Assembly (NCBI RefSeq): GCF_034140825.1
Contig: NC_089046.1
Coordinates: 637,501-701,500 of the forward strand
Reading direction: 5' to 3'
DNA from: Oryza sativa Japonica Group
Taxonomy: Eukaryota; Streptophyta; Magnoliopsida; Poales; Poaceae
Length of the DNA: 64,000 bases
The notes under the pieces are model-generated. The model did no database searches. It had not been told where the DNA came from and saw only the letters and a list, made by a program, of their open reading frames with translations. Of the stretch, positions 50,563-63,432 are shown one piece after another; the first letter of the stretch is position 1, and each line of letters begins with the position of its first letter. Position numbers and translations under genes: made by a program.

Positions 50563-52097
50563 ATCTTTTTCCGAACCAAAACTGATCTTCTTATCTGATG
50601 GGATGATTCTATATTTCTATTGTTGGGTGGGAGTGCCTATATAACTGTTGCCACAATTTCAGCCTAAAAACAGTCAGTTTTTCACCATTACAGATCAACG
50701 GCCAGGACAAAACAATTGTAACACACAAAACAAAAGCTCATTACTGATGAAACAATTTGACAGTACTGAACTTATAGCATAACTACTAGCTGCATAGCTA
50801 AAAACCAAAGCTAGCAGGCAAGGTCTGTGCAAAAATAGATAAAAATATAAATTTACATGCACATAGAACTAAACCTACATTTTTTAATACGGTGTAACTG
50901 TAATGTAAGTGACATGTAATTGTAGTTCAAATTTGATGTGACTACCTTTTAACCTTATCTTTATCATACACTACATTGACCGAAGAAAAATGCCAGCTAA
51001 GAGCAGTTGGTAACTCGGCCTTCAAAACGGGCTTGCATGCGTGCAATAGAACGAATCTGAGAATCGATATGATGTTGATAAATCTGACTATAATCAGCCA
51101 AGAATTGTGGAGACACAATTTTAGTAATTCCGTAAAGGAATAAAAGAAACAAAACCAATGTTTTAAATAGCAGGCTAAGGTATTTAGCGGTTAGTTTCTC
51201 AAACAGCTATAGCGGGCTAAATGGATCTATAGCGGTTAAATTGTACATGAGAGCAAATAGCTGAAACTCTTCTGAAAGAGCTATAGCGGGAGATAGCGGC
51301 AGTTTAGCGGGAGATTTAGAACCCTGAACAAAACACGACGAGCAACCAGACCAACCAATAGAACGAAACAACAATGGATGGAGCAAAATAAACCCATACC
51401 TGCAGCAGCAGCAGCAAAGGATGTGGATTTCCTTTCAATTCCTTGCAATCTGTGACAGTCGGCCGGGATGCAGATCAGATGGAAGCTGCTGATCTACAGG
51501 GGCAGCGTGCAATCTACAGGAAGGAAGGAGGAGGGTTGGACAAGTCAGGAAGGATGGCGGCGGCTGCCGAGGCTCAGCCTCAGCGCGATGGCACGGATTA
51601 GGGCCGTCTGGGTCCTGCTAGTCGCGATTTTTTCTTATATTATTTTTTTAGTAAAATAAAAATTAAATTACCGTTTTGAAATTTTGCATGAATATACTCC
51701 TCCTCTCTATGGTGCGTTGAGCCATATAAATCGTCCTACCGTAGAATAGGAAATGTGAGACTCATCCTCCTGCAGAGCGATTTATTACCGGGAGGGGGCA
51801 CTTGTAAAATATGTCCGTTGCCACCCAACTTATTTTTTTTTCTAGATAAGCCATTGCAACAGTAGATTGCCCTAACAAAGAGCGATTTCGTCATGCCTTT
51901 TCAGAGGCAGCACCTTGCTCGCAAAATTTAAACAGCACGCCTATCCGGTCGTTTGCCAAGTCACATTTCTCGTCCAAGCATAGGATGATTTATATGTCTC
52001 GTTTTATATGTCTTGTCCTACGGTAGGACATAAGGAGTACATTTCTGCATAACTTCGAACTGGTAATTTAGTTTTGTAAATCTTTTAAAAAATAAAT
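50563..52097. other. Spacer upstream of DUF1668 copy B
   Basis: No gene recognised. Around 51165-51330 the motifs TTAGCGGTTAG, TATAGCGGG, GATAGCGGC and TTTAGCGGGAG recur and look like a short dispersed repeat. The remainder is AT-rich and unassigned. Confidence 0.5.
50637..50646 (-). promoter_or_regulatory. TATA box of DUF1668 copy B
   Basis: CCTATATAAC read on the plus strand, i.e. TTATATAG toward the gene, about 75-80 bp upstream of the ATG at 50562. Confidence 0.5.
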
Positions 52098-52974
52098 CAC
52101 TACTAAAAAAGGATTTTTTTCCGTGCGGTCCGAAAGGGGTTTTCGTGTGAGGAAGGGCTAACCGCACGCGCCATAGGGTCTAGAAGAATCGCTATTTTTG
52201 TGTGCGGGTGGCGCACCTGCACACGAAAATCTGATTTTCGCGAGTGGGTGCTTATGTTGCCCACATGCAAAAAAAAAAAAAAAAGAAAAAAATCCGAAAC
52301 CCTAACCCTAGAAGCCGTCGTCGCCGCCCTCCTCCTGGTCGCTGTCATCACCGTCGCCGTTGCCGGATCTGCCGCCGCCACGCCTCCCTACCGTCCGAGC
52401 CCGCCTGCTCGCCGCCACCGCCGTCAAATCTGGGCGGGGGACGGCCTCCGCCATCCACCAAGCCGCTCCTGAGCCCATCGTTCCCAGCCGCCTAATCGTT
52501 GTCGTCAGCGGCGGCAGCATGGATCCAGCCGTCGAGTGCTCGGCCGCCGATCACCAACCGCCGCACGGCCTCCCGCCTGTTCTCGGCCGCTGCCTCGTCG
52601 TCGGCGGAGAGCTAGCCGCTTCCCGCGCCCCACGCGCTTGGATTGGAGGAGAGGAGAGGAGAGGAGAGGAAAGGCAGGGAGAAAGAGAGAGAGAAGGTGA
52701 AAAAATTGAAGTGAGTGAGAGGGAAAAGAGAGAGAGGGGATGGGATAAAAAAACTGTATTTTTGCGTACGGTCCACTTAAGAGGTCCGCCTGCGAAAATA
52801 GGTTCATTTTTGCTTGCTGTCCACTTAAGTGTTGTTTGCAGAATTAGATTTTTCCGTGCGGTCCTCTTAAGGACCCGCCACGAAAATAGAGTACGATTTT
52901 TGCAGACGCGGCCAGTTACGGTTCGTTTGCAATCTAAAGAGGGGCATGTACAGGAAAATCGTTTTGTAGTAGTG
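52098..52974. mobile_element. Non-autonomous CACTA element (877 bp)
   Basis: Begins CACTACTAAAAAAGGATTTT and ends ATCGTTTTGTAGTAGTG, with a 3-bp target duplication AAT at 52095-52097 and 52975-52977, as in the CACTA (En/Spm) superfamily. Subterminal motifs CCGTGCGGTCC recur near both ends in opposite orientation. The GC-rich middle (about 52310-52630) shows a Pro/Arg-rich frame that may be captured sequence. No transposase. Confidence 0.9.
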
Positions 52975-53071
52975 AATATAAAAGAAAATCGTCGCTTTTA
53001 GGGATTGCTCAGCTGTCTTTGGCCCATGGACCCACAAACTTTTTACTCGAGTGGTACGGTGCTCCATTTTT

Positions 53072-53290
53072 TTAAGGAAAAAGCACACCAGAGGTCCCTC
53101 CTCTTATCACCAAATTACAAAATCATTCTTGAACCGTAAAACGGATACAATGTATCTCCAAACTTAAACTTACAAAACCAGTGCAAACGATGCCCTCTGG
53201 CGGTATTGGCCCCGATTTTGACTAACGTGGAACCTACGTGCCTCTTTTGACTAGGTCTTCGTCGCATGTGGCAGTGATGTGGCACTTATT
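53072..53290. mobile_element. Solo end of the Pack-MULE family
   Basis: GGAAAAAGCACACCAGAGGTCCCTCC, ATCACCAAATTACAAAATC and CTTACAAAACCAGTGCAAAC parallel the left end at 12874. No opposite end follows before the DUF1668 3' flank starts near 53290, so this is a truncated remnant. Confidence 0.7.
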
Positions 53291-53528
53291 AGGTACTATT
53301 AATTTAGAAATATTAATTGCTTAGAAACCACTACTAATTTAGAAGAGTCTCTTACAATCCTACTAATTACTACTCCAATCCAATTAAGTAGAGTCTCTGA
53401 TATATAGACCACTAGGTAGCTAGAAACATGGACATATGTATATGAGATTAAAGCTGCGTTGCTTCAAATACCAAAGTGAATTTAGGGCACATATGCTAGC
53501 TGTGCTTATAGCAAAATAATCATGAGCT

Positions 53529-53749
53529 TCAGATAACCCATTCGATGTAATCATCGAAAAATTGGTAGTACATGGACTTGTGCTTGATCATCTGGACATC
53601 ATCATGTTTACCACGAGGGCGAACCATGTGAAGGCCAGTGAAGATAGCGAAACTCCCATGAATTGGGTCAGAGTCTTCAATTGTGCCATCGTCACTGTCA
53701 GAGTAGGAACAAAATGTGCGATCACCCAAAATAGAATGGAACATCTTGG
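53529..53749 (-). pseudogene. DUF1668 copy C, 3' part beyond the LTR element
   Basis: Encodes the last ~70 residues (MFHSILGDRTFCSYSDSDDG..., FAIFTGLHMVRPRGK, MIKHKSMYYQFFDDYIEWVI) and the natural stop at 53529. It continues exactly where the 5' part at 60480 stops, separated by the retrotransposon and its 5-bp target duplication. Confidence 0.88.
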
Positions 53750-54187
53750 TGTGGAGATTATGGGTACCCCATACCCACACGGCATGGTTATCCGACTAGT
53801 CATAGGGGATAGCTTATATCTATGGAATATGTAACAAATCATGACTTGGGTATTACGTTTCCTTTTATATTATGGAGCGGCCTAAAGTCCTGATTTGATA
53901 ATATTGTAAAATAGATTTAGGAAACCGATACCGTATTGGTTAAGGTTTCTATCTTGTAATCCTGCCCCCATCCTATATAAGGTGGGCAGGAGGCCCTCTA
54001 GGGGGCAGGAGCACATATGATTGTCAGATCTATAATACACCCGGTGGATTCAAATCCCCAAACAGGAGTAGGGTATTACCTCTCATTGAGAGGGCCTGAA
54101 CCTGTCTAAATCCTTTGTCTCTGCATCCATCCACTTTTAGGTCTCGTGCGCTACCCCTTTTATTATTGCCGAATTCATGTTTCGACA
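53750..54187 (+). repeat. Left LTR (438 bp)
   Basis: Same length as, and about 99% identical to, the right LTR. It contains a TATA-like CCTATATAAGGTGGG. Confidence 0.95.
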
Positions 54188-55154
54188 GTTGGCGCGCCAG
54201 GTAGGGGTTGCGTCGAATTACCCGTCGAAAAGTGCGATGGAATCAACTTCAGAAGAAACGCTGAGATCAATCTTATTGATTTTAGTGGCTCTAATCTTCA
54301 ATCGGGTTTGTCGTTCCAATCTTATTTTTATGAGATTGATTTTTTAATCTACTGTTATTTTTATTATTTTCACGTTCTGGCTAAAATTGAGACACAGCCA
54401 TCGCCGTCGCCTACTTTGGCGCCTAGCCGTGTCCGAGTGCTCCTTTCCTTGCAGATGGAGATGCCGCAGGTTCGGCATAGGAACACCCGACGACCAGAAG
54501 CAAATTCGTGCATTTGTTGATTTACGAATCAAACAAGCACATGTCCACTGGAACGTTCATGGCGGCATGCATGCACAGCCAGCGTGTGCAAACAGGAGCA
54601 TGCATGCAAGCTATGGAGAAGATGCACAATTTACCTAATAACGCTATGCATAGAGATCGTAAAGCATCTGTTTTCTTTTAATAGCTAATCAATGCTTTTC
54701 CTGGCAAGCTGGCTGACACACCGACTTCTTCTACACATCGATCTACATGCAAACATACATGCATCGATTAACATCCATAATCATCTATACTTTTTTATTT
54801 CTTTTTGCTACTAATCTCTATTTGATCTGTGGTTTATTATTTTGCATGCACCACTAGTCGAACGTGTCCGATCCCCATCTCAAGAAGCTTCTGACGGGGA
54901 TTTGATCTGGACTCGGACCTGCGATCTGTGCGAGCGCATGGCAGGACCTGTCGGGTGATGTGTGGATGTGTCTAGCGTTCATGCCACAGGAGATTAGTTG
55001 GCTAATTAATCAATATATGCAAGCCGTGTATATGCATTGATATATGCAAACATACATGCACAAGCTTCTTTATACCTATATTTTTTTACGTGGTACTAAG
55101 CAGATGATCTGTTCATTGATTTATTTTGTATGTACCCGTGTCGGCTACCTTTGC

Positions 55155-56990
55155 TGTTGCCAACTAACATCTTCACCGACCGGCCGCCTCGTCCGCTGCC
55201 GACTGGTGCCCTCGCCTGCACGGCTGGCCTATTATGCCGCCACTGTTGGGTGTCTACGACTTCACCGACCGGCTGGCCTTCGCCGCCGCCGACTAGTGTT
55301 CTCGTCTATACGGTTGGTTGGTCACACCATCGTTCACGGGCGTCCACGTCTTCACCGACCAGCTGGCCTTCGCCGCCGCCGACTGGTGTTTCCGCCTGCA
55401 CTGCTGGCCTATTATGCCGCCGCTGTTGGGCGTCTACGACTTCACCGCCGGCTGGCCTTCGCCGCCGCCGACTAGTGTCCTCGCCTATATGGTTGGTTGG
55501 TCACACCACCGTTCACGGGCGTCCACGTCTTCACCGACTGGCTGGCCTTCGCCGCCGCCGACTGGTGTTTCCGTCTGCACTGCTGGCCTATTATGCCGCC
55601 GTTGATGGGCATCTTCACTTTCATCGTCAGTTGCCTCAAGCTGCTTCTATGGCTGGTGTTTTCATTGCTATTAATGGATGACTTTGTTCCCACATCGGCC
55701 ACCTCGGTCGTCACCAAGGGAAAGACTAGAAAGCTAAGTCATAATTAATTTTCTTCTTTATATGATATTTTCCTTTTCCTCTGCCTCACTACATCAACTG
55801 GTTTGCCGTTGACTAGTGAGTCGGGGGCTACAGATGTTATATCATATTTTTTAAACAATTTTTCATAATATTTATCTTGATTGCTTGCGACATAATCTGA
55901 GTACAAAAGTGCCTATCGAGTTATGGAGTTCTATCTTCGTATGCTTTCCGTTTGGTTTGTCGATGGATAGTTGCCTTTGGGCCGATTCCTAGCACCCGGG
56001 GGCTCGTTATATGGACCGAGTAACGCAAGGTGCTAAGTATTAATCAGAATAAATCAAAAGCATGGAGATAAGATAAATTTATTTTCTGCTCTTTACAATT
56101 GCAAAAGTACCCGAGTAGTAAATACTGATTCGTGAAACTTTGTTCCATTAATGACGAACTCTTGTCACTTATATGCATGTTTGGGAAGTGCCTAGGCCAA
56201 CTCCCGGTGCTTGGGGGCTATGACTAGTCAGGCAGAGTGTTTAAACGTAAGGAGTCATCTGCTCGGGGAAATCAAAATTGACAAGAGGAGAAATACATAT
56301 TTATAAACATTTTAAAATACTTGCATTTTTCTCAAGTATTATATTTACATCAGATACTACTCATCCTATATGTTTGTTCTGTAGGATCCAAATCCAGATA
56401 TGCATAAAAGGGATTTATGGCTTTAAGCTTATCTCTTACGCTCCAGGAATGGATCAGTCAGAACATCACCACCGGCTTGCCGTCGTCGCCGCCGACTGGT
56501 GTCTTCGCCTATACGGTTGGTTGGTCACAACACCGTTGTTAGGCGTCTACATCTTCACTGCCGGTTTGCTTTCGCCGCCGCCGACTGGTGTCACCGCCTG
56601 CATAGCTGGCCTATTATGCCGCTATTGTTGGGCGTCTACATCTTCACCGACCGGCCGCCTCGTCTGCCGTCGACTGGTGTCACCGCCTGCACGGTCGGCC
56701 TATTATGCCGCTGTTGTTGGGCGTCTACATCTTCACCGACCGGCCGCCTCGTCCGCCACCGACTGGTGTTTCCGCCTGCACGGCTGGCCTATTATGCCGC
56801 CGTTGTTGGGCGTCTACGTCTTCACCGACCAGCCACCTTGTTCACCGCCGACTGGTGTTTCCGCCTGCACGGCTGGCCTATTATGCCGCCGTTGTTGGGC
56901 GTCTACCTCTTCACCGACCGGCCGCCTCGTCCGCCGCCGACTGGTGTTTCCGCCTGCACGTCTGGCCTATTATGACGCCAACTGATGCTA
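55155..56990 (+). repeat. Two arrays of ~90-bp tandem repeats inside the LTR element
   Basis: Units containing CTTCACCGACCGGC, CGCCGCCGACTGGTG, TGCACGGCTGGCCTATTATG and GTTGGGCGTCTAC recur about five times at 55155-55615 and about six times at 56460-56990. The fossil element's interior appears to have grown by repeat expansion. Confidence 0.85.
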
Positions 56991-59900
56991 TCTTCTTCAC
57001 GGCTGGCTACGTCGCCATCACCGCTAATAGGCGTCATCATCTTCAACACAAGCTATCTACGTCTACTGCCGACTAGTTTCTTCACTCCCATGGCTGCATG
57101 ATTCTGCCAGTGTTGATTGGCCTTATCGTCTTCATCACTAGTTGTCTCGTCTGTTGCTGACTAGTGCCCTCGCCTCTATGTCTGGTTTATACCGCTACCA
57201 CTACTAATGGACATCATCGTCTTCCGTCGCCGACTGGTTATGCCGCCGCCGACTGGAGTATCTATCTTCACAACTACACGTCTTTGCCACCGGTTTTCTT
57301 CTGTTGCCACTGACTCGTGTTCACTTTATCACGGCTTTGCAACTTTGTCACCATGGTGGAGCGACTTCATCTTTATTATCTTCGGCATCGGCAAACTCAA
57401 TTGCCGCTACTTCGCAAGTTTTGCTATTTCACCAGCCATGACGTCTATAGGAGCTTCGACATCTCGGCATGCATTATCAACTATGATGTCGTGTTATATT
57501 ATTACAACAAGTGGTTTTCCAATTTTCAAGAATTCTACTCGGACATCTTCAACATGTATCTTCACTCAAGTGATGACTACTCGATGACAAGAAGCTACAG
57601 TTCTCGACTCTATGTTCAGTTGTTTCCCAATTAACCAAAGAGTCGGGAGCTACACAAATACAAGACTCTCAAAATTCGACAAGCTGAAGCAATCAATTTA
57701 TCCAGGAGTCATTGTCTTCATCTTTGCTTCGGAGCAGATGTTCTACTTCAGCAACTTCAATTATTTCACCGACAATTTTGGCTTCTCAGCGCTGCCATAA
57801 TCTACTCCAAAATTCTCAAGTATCAAGTTCAAGATTTAATCTACATGTTCGGGAGTTTGGAGTTATCAACCAATCAGCTCGGTTTAGACGAGTTGGACAA
57901 CAACATCTACTTTCCTCCAAGTGAAGCATCTACAACAGCTGTAACACTAAGTTCTACAGTCATCTTCGTAAATCAAGAAGCATTGCATCAGTTTTCTTTA
58001 TGCACACGCTCACATCAAGGAAACTTCTCAAGCTTCGATATCTTCTCAATGGTTTGATGGATTGTTGTCACTGACATCATCACCAGCACGTTTACTTCAT
58101 CGGCCCTGACGTCTCCGCCGTTGCTAAGGGGTGACTACGTCCTCGCCGTCGGTTGCTTTTGTCATCACCGACTTTCATCGCCGACTTGTTATTTCGTCTT
58201 CACGGTTGGCCTACTATGCAACTGCCGATAGAGGATCTCATCGTTATCATGGACTGCTACACTACTATTGACTGGATCAACGACATGGTTATCTTCATCA
58301 ACATCCTGTCAAGTCTCTTCAACATAGCCTACTCTGCTGCCGTTGATGGGCAACTTCGTCATCATAGCCGGCTATCTCTGTTGCCGCTAATCATCATTAC
58401 CGTCGGATGCGTTTGCCATCGCCGACTATTTTCTTCATCTTCATAATTGGTGGATTTCGCCATCACCATCGATACGTGTCTACGTCTTCATCGTCGGCTT
58501 GCTTTCGTCGCCACCGACTACTCTGTCGTTGTTGTTGGGCGTCTTCATCTTCACTGCTAGCTGACCTAACTGCTGCCGACTGGTTTCTTCGCCTCCATGG
58601 CTATGCGACTTCATCATCTTTGATTGGTGTCACCGTTTTTACCACCACCAACATTTTTGTCACCTCTGACGGGCGATATCATCCCCATGTTCATCATCTT
58701 GCCTTCATGTCGACTGCATCAGCTATTGCCAATGGACAATTTTGACTATGACAGAAGGACAAGCCATATATGCTTAGGGGCTTATCAACTCAATCACAAG
58801 GATCATATCTTCAATTTGGACTTGTTCCGGATACATTCAACATGAATTTATGGTCACGAGTCGATTTCATATGCTTAACGGCTGGACTATTCATTATTCC
58901 CCACAAGGGCTATCAACCGACTACTTGCGCCAGTCGGGATTCAATTTTTATATCTATTTTGGAGTACCCCATAAGAGATAATCACTCAGATCAGAAGCTA
59001 TTCTTATGAGCTACACTTGGTCTATATCACCCGGAAGATTTATTACTCGGGAGCATGTTACATGCGCCATCCTTTAAAGGGTGTTGAAGGCATATTTTTT
59101 GGCCTAGGCCTAATATGTCTGCAGCCCATATTTTCAGGTGTGCCCTGTCACGTTCTTTTAGGGACTTAGGCACTTTTTGCTTAGGCTAAAGTGCGGGTGA
59201 TCAAGTGCTCAATACCTTAAAATCCTTTTATACCACAGTTACTCAACTTTTTAGGAGTTGGTACAATGCATCTTAAAAAGTGTCAAACAGTAAAGCTTTA
59301 TATAGCTGCCCCGCTGACTTTTTTATATAGTCATGGCGCTGTTTGGGTTTATAAAGCAATTGATTGGATACAATATCATTGCCTTTTGCCACGTAAGTGT
59401 GCATTTTTATTGACCAATATTATGGCTTAGGCTGATTATATATTTTGGTCATTTTCCATACGGTTGGTAAATCCTTATGAGTTTATTTACTCGGATGTTA
59501 CACCACATATGCCATATACTTCCAGGTGTGGTTAAATCATGTGTCTTTTAGGGACTTAAGCACATTTGTTAAAGCAGTGTGCGCATGGTGTATGCCCAAT
59601 ACTTTGGAAGTTTCTTTATTCACAACATCAAGCTCTTTTTATAGCTATTTTGCTATGTGAATTTTCAATGTAGTCAACTTTAGGTTGCTCGCATCAATTT
59701 TTACAACGCAGTCGGTATATCACATGGATCATGTTATTTGGGGGATTCACACCGCATATGCTATATATTAATATCAAGTCTCTTGGTTGACTACGATTAT
59801 CGAAATCACTCAGTTGGTTGGATTATTTTCCTTGACTATATGCTTGGTTTGTTCAATTAACCACACACCTATTAGGTGCATCTAGTCGATGCACCTGACT

Positions 59901-60041
59901 TTATTTTCCAGCCCTACACAGTCTTCAGATTTGGTAAAAGTACTCGGGAGACCATGGCAAAGATGATTGAAGCACTCGGCTTTGGAGTAATCTAGTTCGA
60001 GAGAACATTATCTTTTCGACTATGAAGGTCTCAGGGGCTAC

Positions 60042-60479
60042 TGTGGAGATTATGGGTACCCCATACCCACACGGCATGGTTATCCGACTAGTCATAGGGG
60101 ATAGCTTATATCTATGGAATATGTAACGAATCATGACTTGGGTATTACGTTTCCTTTTATATTATGGAGCGGCCTAAAGTCCTGATTTAATAATATTGTA
60201 AAATAGATTTAGGAAACCGATACCGTATTGGTTAAGGTTTCTATCTTGTAATCCTGCCCCCATCCTATATAAGGTGGGAAGGAGGCCCTCTAGGGGGCAG
60301 GAGCACATATGATTGTCAGATCTATAATACACCCGGCGGATTCAAATCCCCAAACAGGAGTAGGGTATTACCTCTCATTGAGAGGGCCTGAACCTGTCTA
60401 AATCCTTTGTCTCTGCATCCATCCACTTTTAGGTCTCGTGCGCTACCCCTTTTATTATTGCCGAATTCATGTTTCGACA
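60042..60479 (+). repeat. Right LTR (438 bp)
   Basis: Matches the left LTR end to end with about four differences. Directly followed by the CTTGG target duplication inside DUF1668 copy C. Confidence 0.95.
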
Positions 60480-61478
60480 CTTGGCGATGCAAAACCTGCC
60501 ACACCCGAGGTTGATGAGATGAATGTTCCAGGGCAACCAGGACTGAGGTATGTCAAGGTCCACCCAAGTATGGTGCACCGTGGGTGGTTTTGCTGCGACG
60601 GATGAGTCGTCGGAGAGGAGATCAAAAGCAGATAAGCTGTAGGGGTGGCGAGCAGACAGTCCAAACCAGAGGTTGAGCTCCGGCACATACTCAGCTCTGC
60701 CATGGAATGGCATTGTCCAGGAGCCCAGCCGGCGCCACTCATGGCTAACCGTGTCGAAGGCATAAGTAGAATGGATTGGCTTATTGCAAGAAATGTAGAT
60801 GGTGGTGCCGTGAACCACCGTGTAGGAGGTAATTTCGGCGTTCATGCAGCCGGCGAAGGGCGGTGGTGGCAGAGAAACCCAATGAGGGGTCATCTCACGG
60901 AAATCGGCAGAGGAAGAAGAGTAGTTGAGCACCTCAAAGCAACCATCCTTGATTCTGTGGACGTCGGGACTCCGGGTCATCACGTAGAGGCCGTCCTCCG
61001 GCGGTGGTTCCAACCCGTTGTTGTTGTTGCTGCCATCGTTGTTGATAATGGAGAGGGATATGGCGTTATACCTCTTGGGAGAAATGAGGTTGGGGAAGGC
61101 GAGGACGGAGGAGGAGTCGGCGTCGAAGACGACGGTGTTTCCCCTGTTGTCTGCAGTGAGCATCCTGCTCTCGTGGCCGAGGAGACAGGCGAAGTCGAGA
61201 GACCTAAGATGGTAGCGATCCACGGGGGCCGGCTCGAAGGCGAACGTCGAACGGGGAAGCTTCTCCAACATCTCCATGGTGTGGAGGCCTGGATGCTTCC
61301 TGCCACCGTGCTCCTCCATGAATGATTCTTGTGACTTTGCCGTTGCTTCTTCAGCTGCTCTTGTTGATGGGTAGAAGAGACGATTCGCGGGTATGCGGCG
61401 CAGAGAATAGAGTCCACCGGCGCCCTGCACCACCAGGTTCACAAATCGTCGTCGTCCCATGGTACGTATCTGCTCCAA
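60480..61478 (-). pseudogene. DUF1668 copy C, 5' part interrupted by LTR element
   Basis: Starts MEQIRTMGRRRFVNLVVQGA (the second Met aligns with copy B) and keeps an open frame through all family blocks to LGCGRFCIAK. There the retrotransposon inserts. Up to that point there is no other lesion, so the gene was probably intact until a recent insertion. With the 3' part at 53749-53529 the original protein would have been about 400 residues. Any transcript from this promoter would now run into LTR sequence and gain a short foreign tail. Confidence 0.9.
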
Positions 61479-61851
61479 ACGCCGAGACGATACTTATTTA
61501 TCCGGCCTGATTCTAATCCAGATTAGACACACCATGCAAACACAGCTAGCAACGAGAAGATCAATAATAAATGGAGAGAGAAATTAAAGAAGAAATTAAC
61601 CTCATACCTACCGACCAGCAGAAATTCCTTCCCTGGAGTTTACACCAAATATTATGGAGGTACGTAGTATTGTATGCAGTGGAGCTGGAGATCGACGGCG
61701 GGCGGCGGCGGAGGTGCAGTCCGAGACGACCGGCGCTAGGGGAAGGCGAACCTGCGGTCTTTGGTCCGATTAACATAACTCTCCTCATTATTGGGCCCAA
61801 TGGGCCGTCCTTTTCCAACTCTGCACGATAGGTGAAGTCTACTACTCTACT

Positions 61852-63416
61852 TTTTTTTTTAAAAAAAAAACTAAACCGGCAGGAGAGCTGCCAATTATAT
61901 TTTCAATAAGTAGTAGTAAAAACCCTAGACGGGTTACAAGAAAAGAAAAACCAACCACCGACTGGCTGAACAGTTACACAGCACACGCCAGAACTCACTA
62001 ACAGCTGAAACCACTGACGGAGCCCAACGTAGGATGTCGTTACCAAGGTTGACCAAAACAGCATAGGGGGTTCTGACTTTTCAACCGTGTCATCGTTGCC
62101 AAGCTTGCCGCCAAGCGACACAGCAGCTTCGACTTCAAACCGGATGCACCATCGGAACCTAGATGCTGCAAATGATCAAGTGGTTTCGACTTCCCAAGAT
62201 GAACATCAACCAAAGCTGCCTAAGCGCCACAATCTATTCACGGCCAACAACAAAACCCCTAGAAAGAAAATGCAGCGTGTCATCGTTGCCCAGCTTCGTC
62301 ACTCGGACAAAGCAGCTCCGACTCCACCTAACAAAATCAAAAAAAGAGCGAGGTCGTCCACCGCAAAACAAAAGGTGGAGCTAGAAATAGAAGGCCTCAT
62401 CAAAAGCTAGGGCTAAAAAGCTTCAAAGCAAATGCATAGACCATCAACGACATCCTTGCACGAAGAAGTTTCTCCAAAGCGGTGCCCCCAAGGAGGACGC
62501 GACGTGGATCGCCGCCACCGCTCGTTCGGAAGCCGAAGCAAGGTTTTCACCTGGAGAATGGTAGGGAAAGGAGAGGGGTACGCTAAAACGACGCCTTCAG
62601 GGAGGGGAACGACGCCAAAAGGTGTCGCCGTCATCAGCCGGCCAAACGGCTCGGCGAGGCTTTTGCTAGCGATTCCCTGTCCAAACCCCCACAACCAATC
62701 CGCACAAGAAGGATCATCGCCGGTCGACAATATTGTCCCTTCAGCGATCCGGCCTAGGCCACTGCCACAGATCTTCCCACCGTCAACGTCACGCCTACAC
62801 CTGGTCTCCTTCCCCGCCGCCAGACTCCTTCCTCGCCTCCACATGCTGCCGCCGACGACGACACACCGTCAGCCCCTTCGGTCGTGATGGCCTGCCAACC
62901 ATCACCGCCACAGGCGCCACCGTCGCCAGCCGCCACCGCCGCCGCCACAGCCGCCATCCGCGCCGCGCGGGTCATCGGCGTCGTGGAGGGAGCGTCGACG
63001 AGGGTGCTGCGCCAGAGGTCTCGTGGCAGCGAGGTCCTTGACGAGCCCGGCCGGCGTCGCGACACGCGCCGCGGCCCGCCGTCGTCGTCGCCATCACCAT
63101 CACCTTCGCCGCCATATCCGCCACCAGCGCTGCCGCCGCCGCCACCACCGTCAGCCGCCGCCGCCGGCCACCCCCCTGCCGGATCTGGCCGGACACGGCG
63201 CGGATCTGGCCACCACCGTTGCCGCCACACACAGCTCCCCCGGCCTCTGAGTGCAATGTGGGTGAGACGAGGCCCTGCCGCCGCCGTCCTTGCGGCACGC
63301 GGCTTTGCCGGCGCCCGCTCAGGCGGCGGCGAGGCGGAGGAGGAGGCGGGGAGAGGAAGGCGGCGGCGGGCGCGTCGCCTCCCGAGCCGCCCAGGGGAGG
63401 GCGACGCGGGGGCCCC
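61852..63416 (-). mobile_element. Retroposon with poly-A tail and 16-bp target duplication
   Basis: AGTCTACTACTCTACT at 61836-61851 and AGTCTACTACTCCACT at 63417-63432 (one mismatch) bracket a 1565-bp unit. On the minus strand it ends ...GGCAGCTCTCCTGCCGGTTT followed by an A-rich tail (a T-run at the plus-strand left end). The 5' third is extremely GC-rich with Gly/Asp/Arg-type coding bias. A minus-strand frame at 62844-62413 is open for 143 residues but matches no known domain. No reverse transcriptase is present, so it is a LINE-dependent non-autonomous retroposon or a derivative LINE. It resembles a dispersed rice repeat. Confidence 0.75.
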
Positions 63417-63432
63417 AGTCTACTACTCCACT

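Larger units (their letters stand above)
53750..60479 (+). mobile_element. LTR retrotransposon, non-autonomous (Dasheng/RIRE2-like)
   Basis: A 6730-bp element with two 438-bp LTRs (53750-54187 and 60042-60479) that start TGTGG and end CGACA. It is flanked by a 5-bp target duplication CTTGG (53745-53749 and 60480-60484). A primer-binding-type sequence (TTGGCGCGCCAGG) follows the left LTR and a purine-rich tract (CTCAGGGGCTAC) precedes the right one, giving plus orientation. The LTRs differ at only about four positions, so insertion is young, probably a few hundred thousand years. It looks structurally whole but has no recognisable gag or pol genes; the interior is repeat arrays and unassigned sequence. 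The LTR size and lack of coding content recall rice Dasheng, mobilised in trans by RIRE2-type gypsy elements; this family name is a recollection, not a database match. Confidence 0.93.

Noticed and set aside
55044-57076. Long plus-strand frames with repeated TGWPSPPPT-type units
   Set aside because: They are translations of the tandem arrays inside the LTR element. The units are readable in several frames, so they are repeats and not a gene.
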